Origin: Arthrobacter sp. QXT-31
Lineage (GTDB): Bacteria > Actinomycetota > Actinomycetes > Actinomycetales > Micrococcaceae
Direction: 5' to 3'
DNA length: 64,000 nucleotides
Assembly: GCF_001969265.1 (NCBI RefSeq)
Contig: NZ_CP019304.1
Location: 2,418,001 to 2,482,000, forward strand
The translations under genes and the position numbers were made by a program. The notes below the pieces were generated by a model. It saw only the letters and a list, made by a program, of their open reading frames with translations. It did not search any database and was not told the origin of the DNA. Positions 25,257-32,901 of this stretch are shown in pieces. The first letter of the stretch is position 1, and each line of letters begins with the position of its first letter.

Positions 25257-26171
25257 ATGACGTCACCCGAGCCCTCACCCGCAATGTCAGAGCCAGCAGG
25301 ATCGCAGTCTGCAGCGTCGCAGTCTGCCGCATCGCAGTCCGCCAGGGCGGACGCCTTCCGCAGCATGCACGAGGGCGGCGCCGTTCCCCTGGTGCTCGTG
25401 AATGTGTGGGATGCGGCATCGGCGCGCCTGGTGGAGAAGGCGGGCGCGCGGGCCATTGCCACCTCGAGTTCGGCCATCTCCTGGAGCCTCGGGTTCCCTG
25501 ACGGCAGCCACATGCCGCCGGGCCTGGCATTCGACGTGCTCCGCAGGATTGCCGCGGCCACGGGCGTCCCGGTAACGGCCGACATCGAATCCGGGTATGC
25601 GGGCTCGGACGGCAGCTTCGACGACGGCCGGCTCCGGCAGACCGTGGCGGCTGTGCTCGAGGCCGGCGCGGTGGGAGTGAACCTCGAAGACTCGGGCGGT
25701 GTCCGCCTCACGGCCATCGGCGAGCAGGCCCGCCGCATCCGTCTCGTCCGCAGCATCGCGGCGGACTCCGGCGTCCACCTTTTCATCAATGCCCGGACGG
25801 ACACGTACCTTTCCGGGCAGTTCGGGGATTCCGCCTTCGACGAGACCCTGGCGCGGGCCGAGGGTTATCTTGCCGCGGGGGCCGACGGCATTTTCGTTCC
25901 CGGCGTGACGGATCTGCACGTCCTGCATGAACTCAGCCGGCGGATACCTGCGCCGGTGAATGCCCTCGCAGGCGTCGGTTCGGCGTCGGTGGGCGAACTG
26001 CACGACGCCGGTGTGCGGCGGGTCAGCATCGGCGGCAATGCGGCCAAAGCGGCATATGCTACGGTCTCCCGCGTGGCGGCCGAAGTCCTGGGCGACGGCA
26101 ACTGGTCGGAACTTGCCGGGGCACCGAGCCACGCCGACATGGATGCCCTGTTCACCCGGCAGGACGGCTAA
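25257..26171 (+). CDS. Isocitrate lyase/phosphoenolpyruvate mutase-family protein
   Basis: A 304-residue TIM-barrel protein. PLVLVNVWDAASARLVEKAGARAIATSSS, PVTADIESGY (metal-binding DxE) and GVNLEDSGG are the core motifs of the PEP mutase/methylisocitrate lyase superfamily. The missing KKCGH loop of true isocitrate lyases makes a small-acid lyase or carboxyPEP-like role more likely. Residues about 16-30 are a three-fold SQSAA repeat encoded by 15-bp tandem units. The start at 25257 has GGAG close by. It is convergent with the GerMN lipoprotein gene, with stops overlapping by three bases. Confidence 0.82.
   Translation: MTSPEPSPAMSEPAGSQSAASQSAASQSARADAFRSMHEGGAVPLVLVNVWDAASARLVEKAGARAIATSSSAISWSLGFPDGSHMPPGLAFDVLRRIAAATGVPVTADIESGYAGSDGSFDDGRLRQTVAAVLEAGAVGVNLEDSGGVRLTAIGEQARRIRLVRSIAADSGVHLFINARTDTYLSGQFGDSAFDETLARAEGYLAAGADGIFVPGVTDLHVLHELSRRIPAPVNALAGVGSASVGELHDAGVRRVSIGGNAAKAAYATVSRVAAEVLGDGNWSELAGAPSHADMDALFTRQDG
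25302..25346 (+). repeat. 15-bp tandem repeat, three units, inside the PEP mutase-family gene
   Basis: Units TCGCAGTCTGCAGCG, TCGCAGTCTGCCGCA and TCGCAGTCCGCCAGG encode the Ser/Gln/Ala repeat before the barrel. The period is a multiple of three, so copy-number change would keep the frame. Confidence 0.75.
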
Positions 26172-27097
26172 CGGAGGCCAAGAACTTCTGCCAGCGGCAC
26201 GCCGCTGACATAGATCTCCGCCCGGACGGCCCCCACGGCCGTGACGGCCGTATGGGTGAGCTGCGCTTCGATCCGCGGCAGATCGCAGACGCCGCCGGGC
26301 TGGACCGCGCCAGTCAGGTTCACCACCACAGTGGTGCCGTCGAGGTAGCCGGAGACGTACTGGAGCGAGGACGCTGACAGCGCGTTGTACAGCCCGCTCG
26401 CCGGCGGTGCGTCCGGACCGGACAGCAGCCTGCTCATGGCGGCCTGCAGCGGCTCGCTGATGGAGGAGTCCGCGTTGCGGACCGCCACCAGGCTGTCATT
26501 GCAGCCGAAGCGCACGCCGGACCTCCCGCCGTCATCGATCGCCACGTAGTAGACAGCAGTGCCTGTTCCAGTCCCCGGCGACGTGGAACCGGGCAGCGCA
26601 GAACCCGGTGCTGTAGAACCCGGTGCTGTGGAACCCGGCGCTGTGGGGCCGGCGGAAGCCGGGCCGGCTGCGGCACCGGAAGCAGGAGCCGGCTGCTGTC
26701 CGGCTTCGCCCGGCAGCTGTGCCTGCGGGTCGGGGATGCCGAGGCCGCCGGACGGAGGCCCGCCCGGCCCTGATCCACCGGCGGCGGGGGCGCCGGCCGT
26801 CTGGCCGCCGGGGTCCGATCCTCCGGGGACTGCCGACGCCGTGCCGGTGGGAGGAACGGCTTCAGAAACCCCTGCCACCGTTCCCTCGCCTTTGGTGCCG
26901 GAACCGGAAGCCAGGCCGGAGCCCGCGCCGGGCAGGCTGGCCGGAGGCGCCGGGCGCGGTTCGGGTGCCGCCGCAGGGGAGCGCCCGGCGTCGTACACGT
27001 TCTGGGAGGGGGCACAGGAGGCGAGCCACAGGGGGAGTGTCAGGCAGAAGGCGGCAACCGCCGTAGTCAGCGGTCTGACTCCCCAGCTTGACTTCAT
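26168..27097 (-). CDS. Lipoprotein with C-terminal GerMN domain
   Basis: A 309-residue predicted lipoprotein. The signal peptide ends in the lipobox LASC at about residue 28. Residues about 35-180 are a Pro/Gly/Ser-rich, low-complexity linker including GSTAPGSTAPGSTAPGS, built from 15-bp tandem units. Residues about 185-309 match the GerMN domain (DDGGRSGVRFGCNDSLVAV, then VVVNLTGAVQPGGVCDLPRIEAQL), a domain of spore germination proteins that in actinobacteria sits in cell-envelope lipoproteins such as LpqB. Here there is no sensor kinase partner. Its function is unknown; an envelope-anchored binding role is an inference. Confidence 0.8.
   Translation of the reverse strand: MKSSWGVRPLTTAVAAFCLTLPLWLASCAPSQNVYDAGRSPAAAPEPRPAPPASLPGAGSGLASGSGTKGEGTVAGVSEAVPPTGTASAVPGGSDPGGQTAGAPAAGGSGPGGPPSGGLGIPDPQAQLPGEAGQQPAPASGAAAGPASAGPTAPGSTAPGSTAPGSALPGSTSPGTGTGTAVYYVAIDDGGRSGVRFGCNDSLVAVRNADSSISEPLQAAMSRLLSGPDAPPASGLYNALSASSLQYVSGYLDGTTVVVNLTGAVQPGGVCDLPRIEAQLTHTAVTAVGAVRAEIYVSGVPLAEVLGLR
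26583..26642 (-). repeat. 15-bp tandem repeat, four units, in the GerMN lipoprotein linker
   Basis: Four consecutive 15-base units of the type GTGGAACCCGGCGCT (plus-strand reading) encode the repeated GSTAP peptides. Three of the four are nearly identical. Confidence 0.8.
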
Positions 27098-27251
27098 GAC
27101 TGCACCGCACTCCCTGCCCCGGCACGCCCCGTACCTCAACGTTACGGCGGGGCGCCGGGCCGGGGAACGCTGCCCGGGTGTCAGTTTGGCCGCAGCTCAG
27201 TCACGGATTGGTTGCAGCTGCCGTGGCTGCCCTGCACCGTGCCCGGAAACG

Positions 27252-27297
27252 CCGCACGCCCCGGGCCTCCAGTGCAGCGGAAGGCCGGGGCGTGCGG
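27252..27297 (-). terminator. Terminator of the FMN reductase gene
   Basis: CCGCACGCCCCGG-G-CCT (27252-27268) pairs with 27282-27297 over 16 bp with one bulged G. It begins about 16 bases after the minus-strand stop at 27313 and is followed there by CGTTTCC. Confidence 0.7.
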
Positions 27298-27312
27298 AAG
27301 GGAAGGCGCTGC

Positions 27313-27879
27313 TTAGGCGGCTGCGCCGGCAGGCTCGACGGCGGCAAGGGCATCGAAGAGGCCCTTGATCTGCTCGACAACCTCGGCGTCGTCCTTCGGG
27401 TGGGTTTCCGCGAAGCGGACCATGGAGCCGGGGACGGCGAGCTTGGCGTCCTCCAAAACGCGGGCGCCGGCAATGCCGACGGCCTTGCGGGCCTCGTCCT
27501 GGGCCCAGACGCCGCCAAACTGGCCGAAGGCGGTACCGACGACGGCCGTGGGCTTTCCGGCGAGGGCGCCGGCGCCGAACGGGCGGGACAGCCAGTCGAT
27601 GGCGTTCTTCAGCGAGGCGGGCATGGTGCCGTTGTGCTCAGGGGTGACCAGCAGCAAAGCGTCGGCCTGGCCGGCTGCCTCGCGCAGGGCGGTGGCGGCG
27701 GCGGGGACCTGGCCTTCGACGTCGATGTCCTCGTTGTAGAACGGGATGTTGCCCAGGCTCTCGTGGATCACAATCTCGATGTGTTCGGGGGCGTTCAGCT
27801 GGATGGCTTCGGCAAGCTTGCGGTTGTGGGAGTCGGCGCGGAGGCTTCCCACCAGTGCGAGTACGGTGCTCTTGGACAT
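27313..27879 (-). CDS. NADPH-dependent FMN reductase/NAD(P)H quinone reductase family protein
   Basis: A 188-residue flavodoxin-like protein. The FMN phosphate loop is LVGSLRADSHNRKLAEAI near the N-terminus, and TPEHNGTMPASLKNAIDWLSRP is the conserved isoalloxazine-binding segment of the NADPH_dep_FMN_red family (ChrR/AzoB-like). Members reduce flavin, quinones, chromate or azo dyes in the cytosol. AAGGAG precedes the ATG. A TetR gene is divergent across a 124-base interval with a palindrome, so repression by that regulator and induction by an electrophile or oxidant is a reasonable guess. Confidence 0.88.
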   Translation of the reverse strand: MSKSTVLALVGSLRADSHNRKLAEAIQLNAPEHIEIVIHESLGNIPFYNEDIDVEGQVPAAATALREAAGQADALLLVTPEHNGTMPASLKNAIDWLSRPFGAGALAGKPTAVVGTAFGQFGGVWAQDEARKAVGIAGARVLEDAKLAVPGSMVRFAETHPKDDAEVVEQIKGLFDALAAVEPAGAAA

Positions 27880-27959
27880 GTGAACTCCTTGGGTCCTGCC
27901 GCGGAACGCTCCGCGGCGAGTGGTTCTTGGAGGCGTTTGGTGCCTTCACCCAGACTAAA

Positions 27960-27973
27960 CGGACTACGGTCCG
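27960..27973. promoter_or_regulatory. Putative TetR operator between FMN reductase and tetR
   Basis: CGGAC-TACG-GTCCG is a perfect 5-bp inverted repeat located about 20 bases upstream of the tetR -10 box and in the divergent promoter region of the reductase gene. Confidence 0.4.
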
Positions 27974-27990
27974 GATACTATTCCCGGGTC

Positions 27991-27996
27991 TAGAAT
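27991..27996 (+). promoter_or_regulatory. -10 box for leaderless tetR
   Basis: TAGAAT followed by ATTTTTT (seven bases) and the GTG at 28004. There is no Shine-Dalgarno sequence, and the region is strikingly A+T-rich. Confidence 0.6.
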
Positions 27997-28003
27997 ATTT
28001 TTT

Positions 28004-28645
28004 GTGAGCCTCATCCCAATCCGTTCCGGATCCGCGCCTGGTGCCGGGTCCGCGCCGGGATCTTCTGCCTCCGGGGCGGAACGCAGCGATGCTGCCCGCA
28101 ACCGGGAGCTGCTCCTGTGTGCTGCCCGGCAGCTCGTGGAGGAATGCGGGGCCGACGGCCTGACCATGGACAAGCTGGCGGAGCGGGCAGGCGTGGGCAA
28201 GGGAACTGTGTTCCGCCGCTTCGGCAACCGGGCCGGGCTCATGATGACCCTGCTCAGCGACGCTGAGGCCGAATTCCAGGGCCGCTTCATGTTCGGACCG
28301 CCGCCCCTGGGGCCCGGAGCGCCGCCGCTGGAACGGCTGATCGCCTTCGGCGCCGAACGCATCCGCTACGTCATGGAGTACGGCGAGCTGGCGAGAGCGG
28401 CTGAAGCATCCCTGCACAACAGGTTCGAGGCCCCGCCGGCAGTGCTGTGGCACCGGCACATCGAGTACCTGTTGCGTTCGGCGGGCTTTGACGCGGACCC
28501 GTGGCTGATGGCCATGTCCCTCAGCGCCACCTTGGAACCGGAACGGCTCCTGCACGCTGTCCGCGGCCAGCATGTTTCACCCGAGCGGCTGGCAGAGTCC
28601 TGGCGCGAGCTGGTTACCCGCATCCTGCGAAGCGCGGAAGGCTGA
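28004..28645 (+). CDS. TetR-family regulator
   Basis: A 213-residue TetR-type protein. After a Ser/Gly/Pro-rich N-terminal tail (about residues 1-30), residues about 33-78 form the DNA-binding domain (GLTMDKLAERAGVGKGTVFRRFGN). The C-terminal half is the ligand and dimer domain. The GTG start at 28004 sits seven bases from a TAGAAT box and has no ribosome site, a clear leaderless layout. It is divergent from the FMN reductase gene, its most likely target along with itself. The ligand is unknown. Confidence 0.87.
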   Translation: MSLIPIRSGSAPGAGSAPGSSASGAERSDAARNRELLLCAARQLVEECGADGLTMDKLAERAGVGKGTVFRRFGNRAGLMMTLLSDAEAEFQGRFMFGPPPLGPGAPPLERLIAFGAERIRYVMEYGELARAAEASLHNRFEAPPAVLWHRHIEYLLRSAGFDADPWLMAMSLSATLEPERLLHAVRGQHVSPERLAESWRELVTRILRSAEG

Positions 28646-28690
28646 ATACCTGATAGCCGAATCCGGCTGAAGCAGGACCGGTCCAGGGGG

Positions 28691-28696
28691 TAGCGT
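28691..28696 (+). promoter_or_regulatory. -10 box for leaderless Gfo/Idh gene
   Basis: TAGCGT ends six bases before ATG 28703. Confidence 0.5.
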
Positions 28697-28702
28697 GGCA
28701 GC

Positions 28703-29755
28703 ATGAGCACCGAATCCTCCGCCCCCATCCGCACGGCTGTCGTGGGCTTCGGCCTGTCCGGCCGGGTTTTCCATGCCCCGCTGATCGCCACGAACCCCAG
28801 CTATTCGCTGGAAGTCATCGCCACCTCGAACACCGGCCGGCAGGCGTCTGCCCTTGAGCATTACCCGGGTGTGAAAACAGTGCCCGACGCCGAGGCCGTC
28901 CTTGCGCTGGCCGCCGACCTTGATCTGGTGGTGCTGGGGACTCCGCCGGCCACTCACTACCCGCTGGCCAAGGCCGCGCTCGAGGCCGGCCTCGACGTCG
29001 TCGTGGACAAGCCGTTCGCCGTCACCAGCGGCCAGGGGCAGGAGCTGATCGCGCTCGCGGAGCGTCTGGGGCGGGTCCTGACGGTGTTCCAGAACCGCCG
29101 CTGGGACGGGGACTACCTCACCGTCAAAGCCCTGCTCGACGGCGGCGTGCTGGGGGAGGTCATCCGGTTCGAATCACGCTTTGAACGGTGGTCGCCCGAG
29201 GTTTCCAAGGCGTGGAAGGCGGAGGCCACGGCGGCCGACGGCGGCGGCGTCCTGTTCGACCTCGGCACCCACCTCCTGGACCAGGCCCTGCAGCTCTTCG
29301 GCCCGGCCACGGTGGTCCATGCCGAGCTCCAGGCCCGGCGTCCGGGTGAAAAGACGGATGACGACTGCTTCGTGGTCCTGCGGCATGAGAGCGGTGTGCT
29401 CAGCCACCACTGGATGAACATGCTCTGCGCCCAGCAGGGGCCGCGCTACCGGGTCCTCGGTTCAAGCGGCGGCTACACCAAGCACGGCGTGGACCCGCAG
29501 GAGCCGTACATCGTGGCCGGCGGGAGCCCGCTGGATGCGGAGTACGGCGTGGAGGCCGCCGAATGGGCCGGGCAGCTGGGCCGCGACGGGCACCTCGACC
29601 GGCTGCCGACCGAACGGGGGAATTACCCCGAGTTCTACCGGATCCTCGCAGCCAAGATTTCCGACGGCGGCGCCGCTTCCTCCTTGCCGCTGCCGGTGGA
29701 CCCGGCCGGCCCCGTCGAAGTCCTGAAACTGATCGAGCAGGCCAGGTCGCTTTAA
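28703..29755 (+). CDS. Gfo/Idh/MocA-family oxidoreductase
   Basis: A 350-residue NAD(P)-dependent oxidoreductase. The Rossmann fold begins TAVVGFGLSGRVFHAPLI at residue 11, the segment VVDKPFAVTSGQGQELI contains the EKP-type motif (here DKP) with the catalytic-region Lys, and GGGVLFDLGTHLLDQALQLFG is the diagnostic segment of the C-terminal sheet, with catalytic His. Members act on sugars, inositols and their derivatives. It has its own promoter box and stands alone, convergent with ald across a structured intergenic region. The substrate is not predictable. Confidence 0.87.
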   Translation: MSTESSAPIRTAVVGFGLSGRVFHAPLIATNPSYSLEVIATSNTGRQASALEHYPGVKTVPDAEAVLALAADLDLVVLGTPPATHYPLAKAALEAGLDVVVDKPFAVTSGQGQELIALAERLGRVLTVFQNRRWDGDYLTVKALLDGGVLGEVIRFESRFERWSPEVSKAWKAEATAADGGGVLFDLGTHLLDQALQLFGPATVVHAELQARRPGEKTDDDCFVVLRHESGVLSHHWMNMLCAQQGPRYRVLGSSGGYTKHGVDPQEPYIVAGGSPLDAEYGVEAAEWAGQLGRDGHLDRLPTERGNYPEFYRILAAKISDGGAASSLPLPVDPAGPVEVLKLIEQARSL

Positions 29756-29760
29756 ACACC

Positions 29761-29876
29761 CATCGGCTGCTCCCCACCGGCCCCCTCGCCTCGCAAGCTC
29801 GGCCAGGGAACCCTGCCGATGTGGGCCCAATCTGCCGTATTGGAGGTCCAAAAGGGCAGGTACGGAGCAGCCGATG
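29761..29876. repeat. Nested inverted repeats between convergent Gfo/Idh and ald genes
   Basis: CATCGGCTGCTCC (29761-29773) and GGAGCAGCCGATG (29864-29876) are perfect 13-bp arms about 90 bases apart, close to both stop codons. Inside lies a segment ending GTGGGCCCA (about 29805-29829) that resembles the direct repeats at 32476-32531. The unit may be a bidirectional terminator or a small intergenic repeat element. Confidence 0.6.
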
Positions 29877-29886
29877 GTGCCGGAGC

Positions 29887-31005
29887 TTACGCGGAGACCA
29901 GTTCGTGCCAGTCCGCCACGAGGGGCAGGTTGTGCGCCTCAGAGACGGAGTGGTGTGCCACGTGGCCTGCGGCGATGTTCAGGCCGGCGGCGAGAGCGGG
30001 GTCCTTCTCGAAGGCTGCCTTGACGCCGAGGTTTGCCAGGGCCACACCGTAGCGAAGCGTGACGTTGGTCAGCGCGTAGGTGGAGGTGTTCGGGACGGCG
30101 CCGGGCATGTTGGCCACGCAGTAGAAGATCGTGTTGTGGACCTTGTAGGTGGGTTCCTGGTGCGTGGTGGGGTGGGTGTCCTCGAAGCAGCCGCCCTGGT
30201 CCACGGCGATGTCCACGAGCACCGAGCCCGGCTTCATCCGGGCCACGAGTTCGTTGGTCACCAGCTTGGGGGCCTTGGCGCCGGGGATCAGGACGGAGCC
30301 GATCACGAGGTCGGCGTCCACCACGGACTTCTCGATCTCGTACTTGTTGGAGGCCACGGTCTTCAGGCGGCCCTGGTACTGGGCGTCCAGTTCGCGCAGC
30401 CGGTTGATGTTGATGTCCAGGATGGTGACGTCGGCGCCGAGGCCCAGCGCCATGGCGGCGGCGTTGGTTCCCGCTACGCCTGCGCCCAGCACAACGACCT
30501 TGGCGGGACGGACACCCGGAACGCCGCCGAGCAGAACACCCTTGCCGCCGGCAGGCGCCATGAGGGAGGTCGCACCCACCTGGACGGACAGCCGGCCGGC
30601 CACCTCGGACATGGGTGCGAGCAGCGGCAGCGTGCGGCCTTCCTGGACGGTCTCGTAGGCGATGGCGGTGACGCCGGAGTTGATGAGCTCCTGGGTCAGC
30701 TCGGGCTCGGCGGCCAGGTGCAGGTAGGTGAAGAGGATCAGGCCCTTGCGGAAGCGGTGGTATTCGGCCTTGATGGGTTCCTTGACCTTCATCACCATGT
30801 CCGCGCGGGACCAGACCTCGTCGGCGTCGGCGATGATTTCGGCGCCCGCGATGGCGTATTCCTCGTCGGTGATGCCGGAACCCAGGCCCGCGCCGCGCTC
30901 CACCAGGACCGAGTGGCCGTGCGTGCGGAATTCGTGAACGCCGGCGGCGGTGATGGCGACGCGGAATTCGTTGTTCTTGATCTCTTTGGGGATACCGATG
31001 ATCAT
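29887..31005 (-). CDS. ald: Alanine dehydrogenase
   Basis: A 372-residue enzyme that interconverts L-alanine and pyruvate plus ammonia with NAD+. Family residues are in place: Lys75 in MKVKEPIKAEY and catalytic His96 in FTYLHLAAE, and the nucleotide fold VVVLGAGVAGTNAAAMALG. MIIGIPKEIKNNEFRVAITAAG is the typical Ald N-terminus. ATG at 31005 has GGAG eight bases upstream; an in-frame ATG further upstream has none. It is divergent from a PucR-type regulator, the same arrangement as B. subtilis adeR and ald, so activation by that regulator in response to alanine is likely. Confidence 0.96.
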   Translation of the reverse strand: MIIGIPKEIKNNEFRVAITAAGVHEFRTHGHSVLVERGAGLGSGITDEEYAIAGAEIIADADEVWSRADMVMKVKEPIKAEYHRFRKGLILFTYLHLAAEPELTQELINSGVTAIAYETVQEGRTLPLLAPMSEVAGRLSVQVGATSLMAPAGGKGVLLGGVPGVRPAKVVVLGAGVAGTNAAAMALGLGADVTILDININRLRELDAQYQGRLKTVASNKYEIEKSVVDADLVIGSVLIPGAKAPKLVTNELVARMKPGSVLVDIAVDQGGCFEDTHPTTHQEPTYKVHNTIFYCVANMPGAVPNTSTYALTNVTLRYGVALANLGVKAAFEKDPALAAGLNIAAGHVAHHSVSEAHNLPLVADWHELVSA

Positions 31006-31157
31006 TTTTTGGGCTCCAGATTCGATGGCTGCAAAGGCCGGAATGTGTGCGGGAAGTTGTGATTCCAGAATAGATCCCGCTGTGAGGCGCACTACAGGAA
31101 CCGGATGCCCCGCCCTGAGTTCAACCGCGGATTTCCGGGGTTTTCAAACACGCTGGC

Positions 31158-31197
31158 TCGACGATTGTCGATCCCCGGGGCGTCAGGTGTCGCCTGA
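31158..31197. promoter_or_regulatory. Putative regulator sites in the ald-pucR interval
   Basis: TCGAC-GATT-GTCGA (31158-31171) and TCAGG-TGTCG-CCTGA (31183-31197) are two short perfect inverted repeats in the 235-base divergent region. Either could bind the adjacent PucR-type activator. Confidence 0.4.
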
Positions 31198-31228
31198 TGT
31201 CCGTTCGCCCGGAGGCTGCTGCGCGACG

Positions 31229-31234
31229 TAGTCT
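31229..31234 (+). promoter_or_regulatory. -10 box for leaderless pucR-type gene
   Basis: TAGTCT ends six bases before ATG 31241. The sequence TTCACC between them gives no ribosome site. Confidence 0.5.
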
Positions 31235-31240
31235 TTCACC

Positions 31241-32458
31241 ATGCAGCAGGATGTGGAGCAGCTCGTGGAGCGGGTGGCCCTTAAGTTGGGCCGGGGGCTT
31301 TCCCTTGAGGACCTTGACGGCGTTTTGCTCGCCTACAGCTCCAACCAGTCGCACGCGGACAGGGTCCGGGTGAACTTCCTGCTCAGCAAACGCGTGCCGT
31401 TGGACGTCAAGAACTGGCAGCTCTCCCACGGCATCGCCACCGCGGTGCGGCCGGTGGTGGTGCCCGCGAACGAGGAACTGGGAATGCTCGGGCGCGTGTG
31501 CGTCCCGCTTCTGGTGCGTGGATTCCGGGTGGGTTATCTGTGGGTGCAGCAGGACCTGGAGGAACAAAGCGCGACGGCGATTCTCGCCGAACTGCCGGGC
31601 GTCCGGGATGAGCTGGACCTGCTTTCCGGACTCCTGCTGGATTCCAACACTGCGGAATCCGAGTTCCGCCGGAACCGCGAACGGGAGTTCCTGGCAGCCT
31701 GCGCCGGGGAATCGAATGCGGTTGCCGCGGTGGCGGGCTGGAAGGAAGTGCAGGACCGTGGGCCCTGGCAGCTGGTGACGGTACTCGACGCCGACGGCTG
31801 GAGGGCGGGTCCGGACCCGATCGCCTCGACGCTCATCCACCGGGCCGCGGCGCTGCAGGCGACTATCGGCGTGGATGCCGCACTGTTCAGCGCCGGCGCG
31901 GAAACCCATTCGGTGGTCCTCTTCCGGGAGTCAACCGGGCGCGCCAGCCAGGCGCAGGTCCTGGTGCACTACCAGCTTGAGCTGGCCAAGCGTTCCGGCA
32001 GGTCCGTGGAGCGGATCATTCTCGGGACCAGCGAGGGTTTCACCCGGACCAAGGAGCTGGCGGAAGCCTACCGGCAGTCCAGGATTGCTGCCCAGGCTGC
32101 TGCCGTTGACCCGCGGCTCGGTGAGCTGGTGGATTGCCGGGCCACGGGGATTTACCAGCTGCTGGCATCGGCAGGCGGCGGGGCGGGGGTCTGGAGCGAC
32201 GCCGGTTCCGTGAACTTCCAAGCCCTTGAGGACCACGACCGGAACGGGGAGCTGCTGCCCGTGCTGGAACTGCTCTACGACAATGACGGCTCCGTCCAGG
32301 ACGTCGCGGAAAAACTCCACCTGCACCGGAGCAGCATCTACAACCGCCTGGGCCGGATCCGTCAGCTGCTGGGCGTGGATCCGCTCAAGGGAATGGTTCG
32401 GCTTGAACTGCACGCCGCCCTGAAGGCGCGGCGATGGGCGGCAAGGCCAAGGATCTGA
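31241..32458 (+). CDS. PucR/CdaR-family regulator, probable activator of ald (AdeR-like)
   Basis: A 405-residue regulator. The N-terminal third resembles a sensor domain; the C-terminal residues (about 335-395) hold the PucR-type helix-turn-helix seen in DNDGSVQDVAEKLHLHRSSIYNRLGRIRQLLG. PucR-family proteins are activators; B. subtilis AdeR, of this family, activates ald. Divergence from ald across 235 bases supports the same role. The promoter is a TAGTCT box six bases before ATG, giving a leaderless transcript. The effector is inferred to be alanine or a related compound. Confidence 0.82.
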   Translation: MQQDVEQLVERVALKLGRGLSLEDLDGVLLAYSSNQSHADRVRVNFLLSKRVPLDVKNWQLSHGIATAVRPVVVPANEELGMLGRVCVPLLVRGFRVGYLWVQQDLEEQSATAILAELPGVRDELDLLSGLLLDSNTAESEFRRNREREFLAACAGESNAVAAVAGWKEVQDRGPWQLVTVLDADGWRAGPDPIASTLIHRAAALQATIGVDAALFSAGAETHSVVLFRESTGRASQAQVLVHYQLELAKRSGRSVERIILGTSEGFTRTKELAEAYRQSRIAAQAAAVDPRLGELVDCRATGIYQLLASAGGGAGVWSDAGSVNFQALEDHDRNGELLPVLELLYDNDGSVQDVAEKLHLHRSSIYNRLGRIRQLLGVDPLKGMVRLELHAALKARRWAARPRI

Positions 32459-32475
32459 CGCCAGGGAGACGGTGG

Positions 32476-32531
32476 GTGGGCCCACGCTGGCGAGGGACCC
32501 GGCCGTGGGCCCACGCTGGCGAGGGACCCGG
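32476..32531 (+). repeat. 27-bp direct repeat, two copies, period 29
   Basis: Two identical copies (32476-32502 and 32505-32531) of a unit starting GTGGGCCCACGCTGGCGAGG. Each contains the palindrome GTGGGCCCAC. They fill the space between the convergent pucR-type gene and the next minus-strand gene. Confidence 0.85.
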
Positions 32532-32537
32532 TGGGGA

Positions 32538-32813
32538 CTAGGCGGCGTTGCCTTCGCCGCCGGGCAACTGCTCGGAAGGACGCTCGCCGGCCCGGTCCCG
32601 CGTGGCGCCGTCGGGAAGCTGTTGCGGCAGGCCCGGAAGCTGCGTCCGGGACTTGGCGACGCGGCTCTGGACCCACAGGGAAACTGCCACGAAGACCACG
32701 CAGCTGGATGTGAAAATTGCGGTGTTGCTCAGGCCCATGACCATTCCGAGGACAGCCGCCACACCCATAGCGGCGATGCCCGCCACGATGTGCAACCCCC
32801 TGAATCTCACCAC
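32538..32813 (-). CDS. Small membrane protein of unknown function
   Basis: A 91-residue protein with two hydrophobic helices (about residues 5-25 and 30-47) followed by a polar, Pro/Gln/Arg-rich tail. I do not recognise a family. It could start at GTG 32813 or the adjacent GTG 32810; a TACTCT box lies six bases upstream of the first, and there is no Shine-Dalgarno, so a leaderless transcript is likely. Its stop is seven bases from a direct-repeat element. Coding is supported by codon use and membrane pattern only. Confidence 0.55.
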   Translation of the reverse strand: MVRFRGLHIVAGIAAMGVAAVLGMVMGLSNTAIFTSSCVVFVAVSLWVQSRVAKSRTQLPGLPQQLPDGATRDRAGERPSEQLPGGEGNAA

Positions 32814-32819
32814 GAATAA

Positions 32820-32825
32820 AGAGTA
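32820..32825 (-). promoter_or_regulatory. -10 box for leaderless small membrane protein gene
   Basis: On the minus strand TACTCT, six bases, then GTG at 32813. Confidence 0.4.
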
Positions 32826-32901
32826 ACCCCGCCTGCCAGCCGGAACCCCCGGTTCCGGGCGATCGTTGCTTGATCCTTATCACCGCGTCATCTTGAAGCG
32901 G

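Noticed and set aside
29563..31062. A 499-codon plus-strand frame opposite ald
   Set aside because: It covers a gene with complete alanine dehydrogenase motifs and also crosses the intergenic repeat; no family match by eye.
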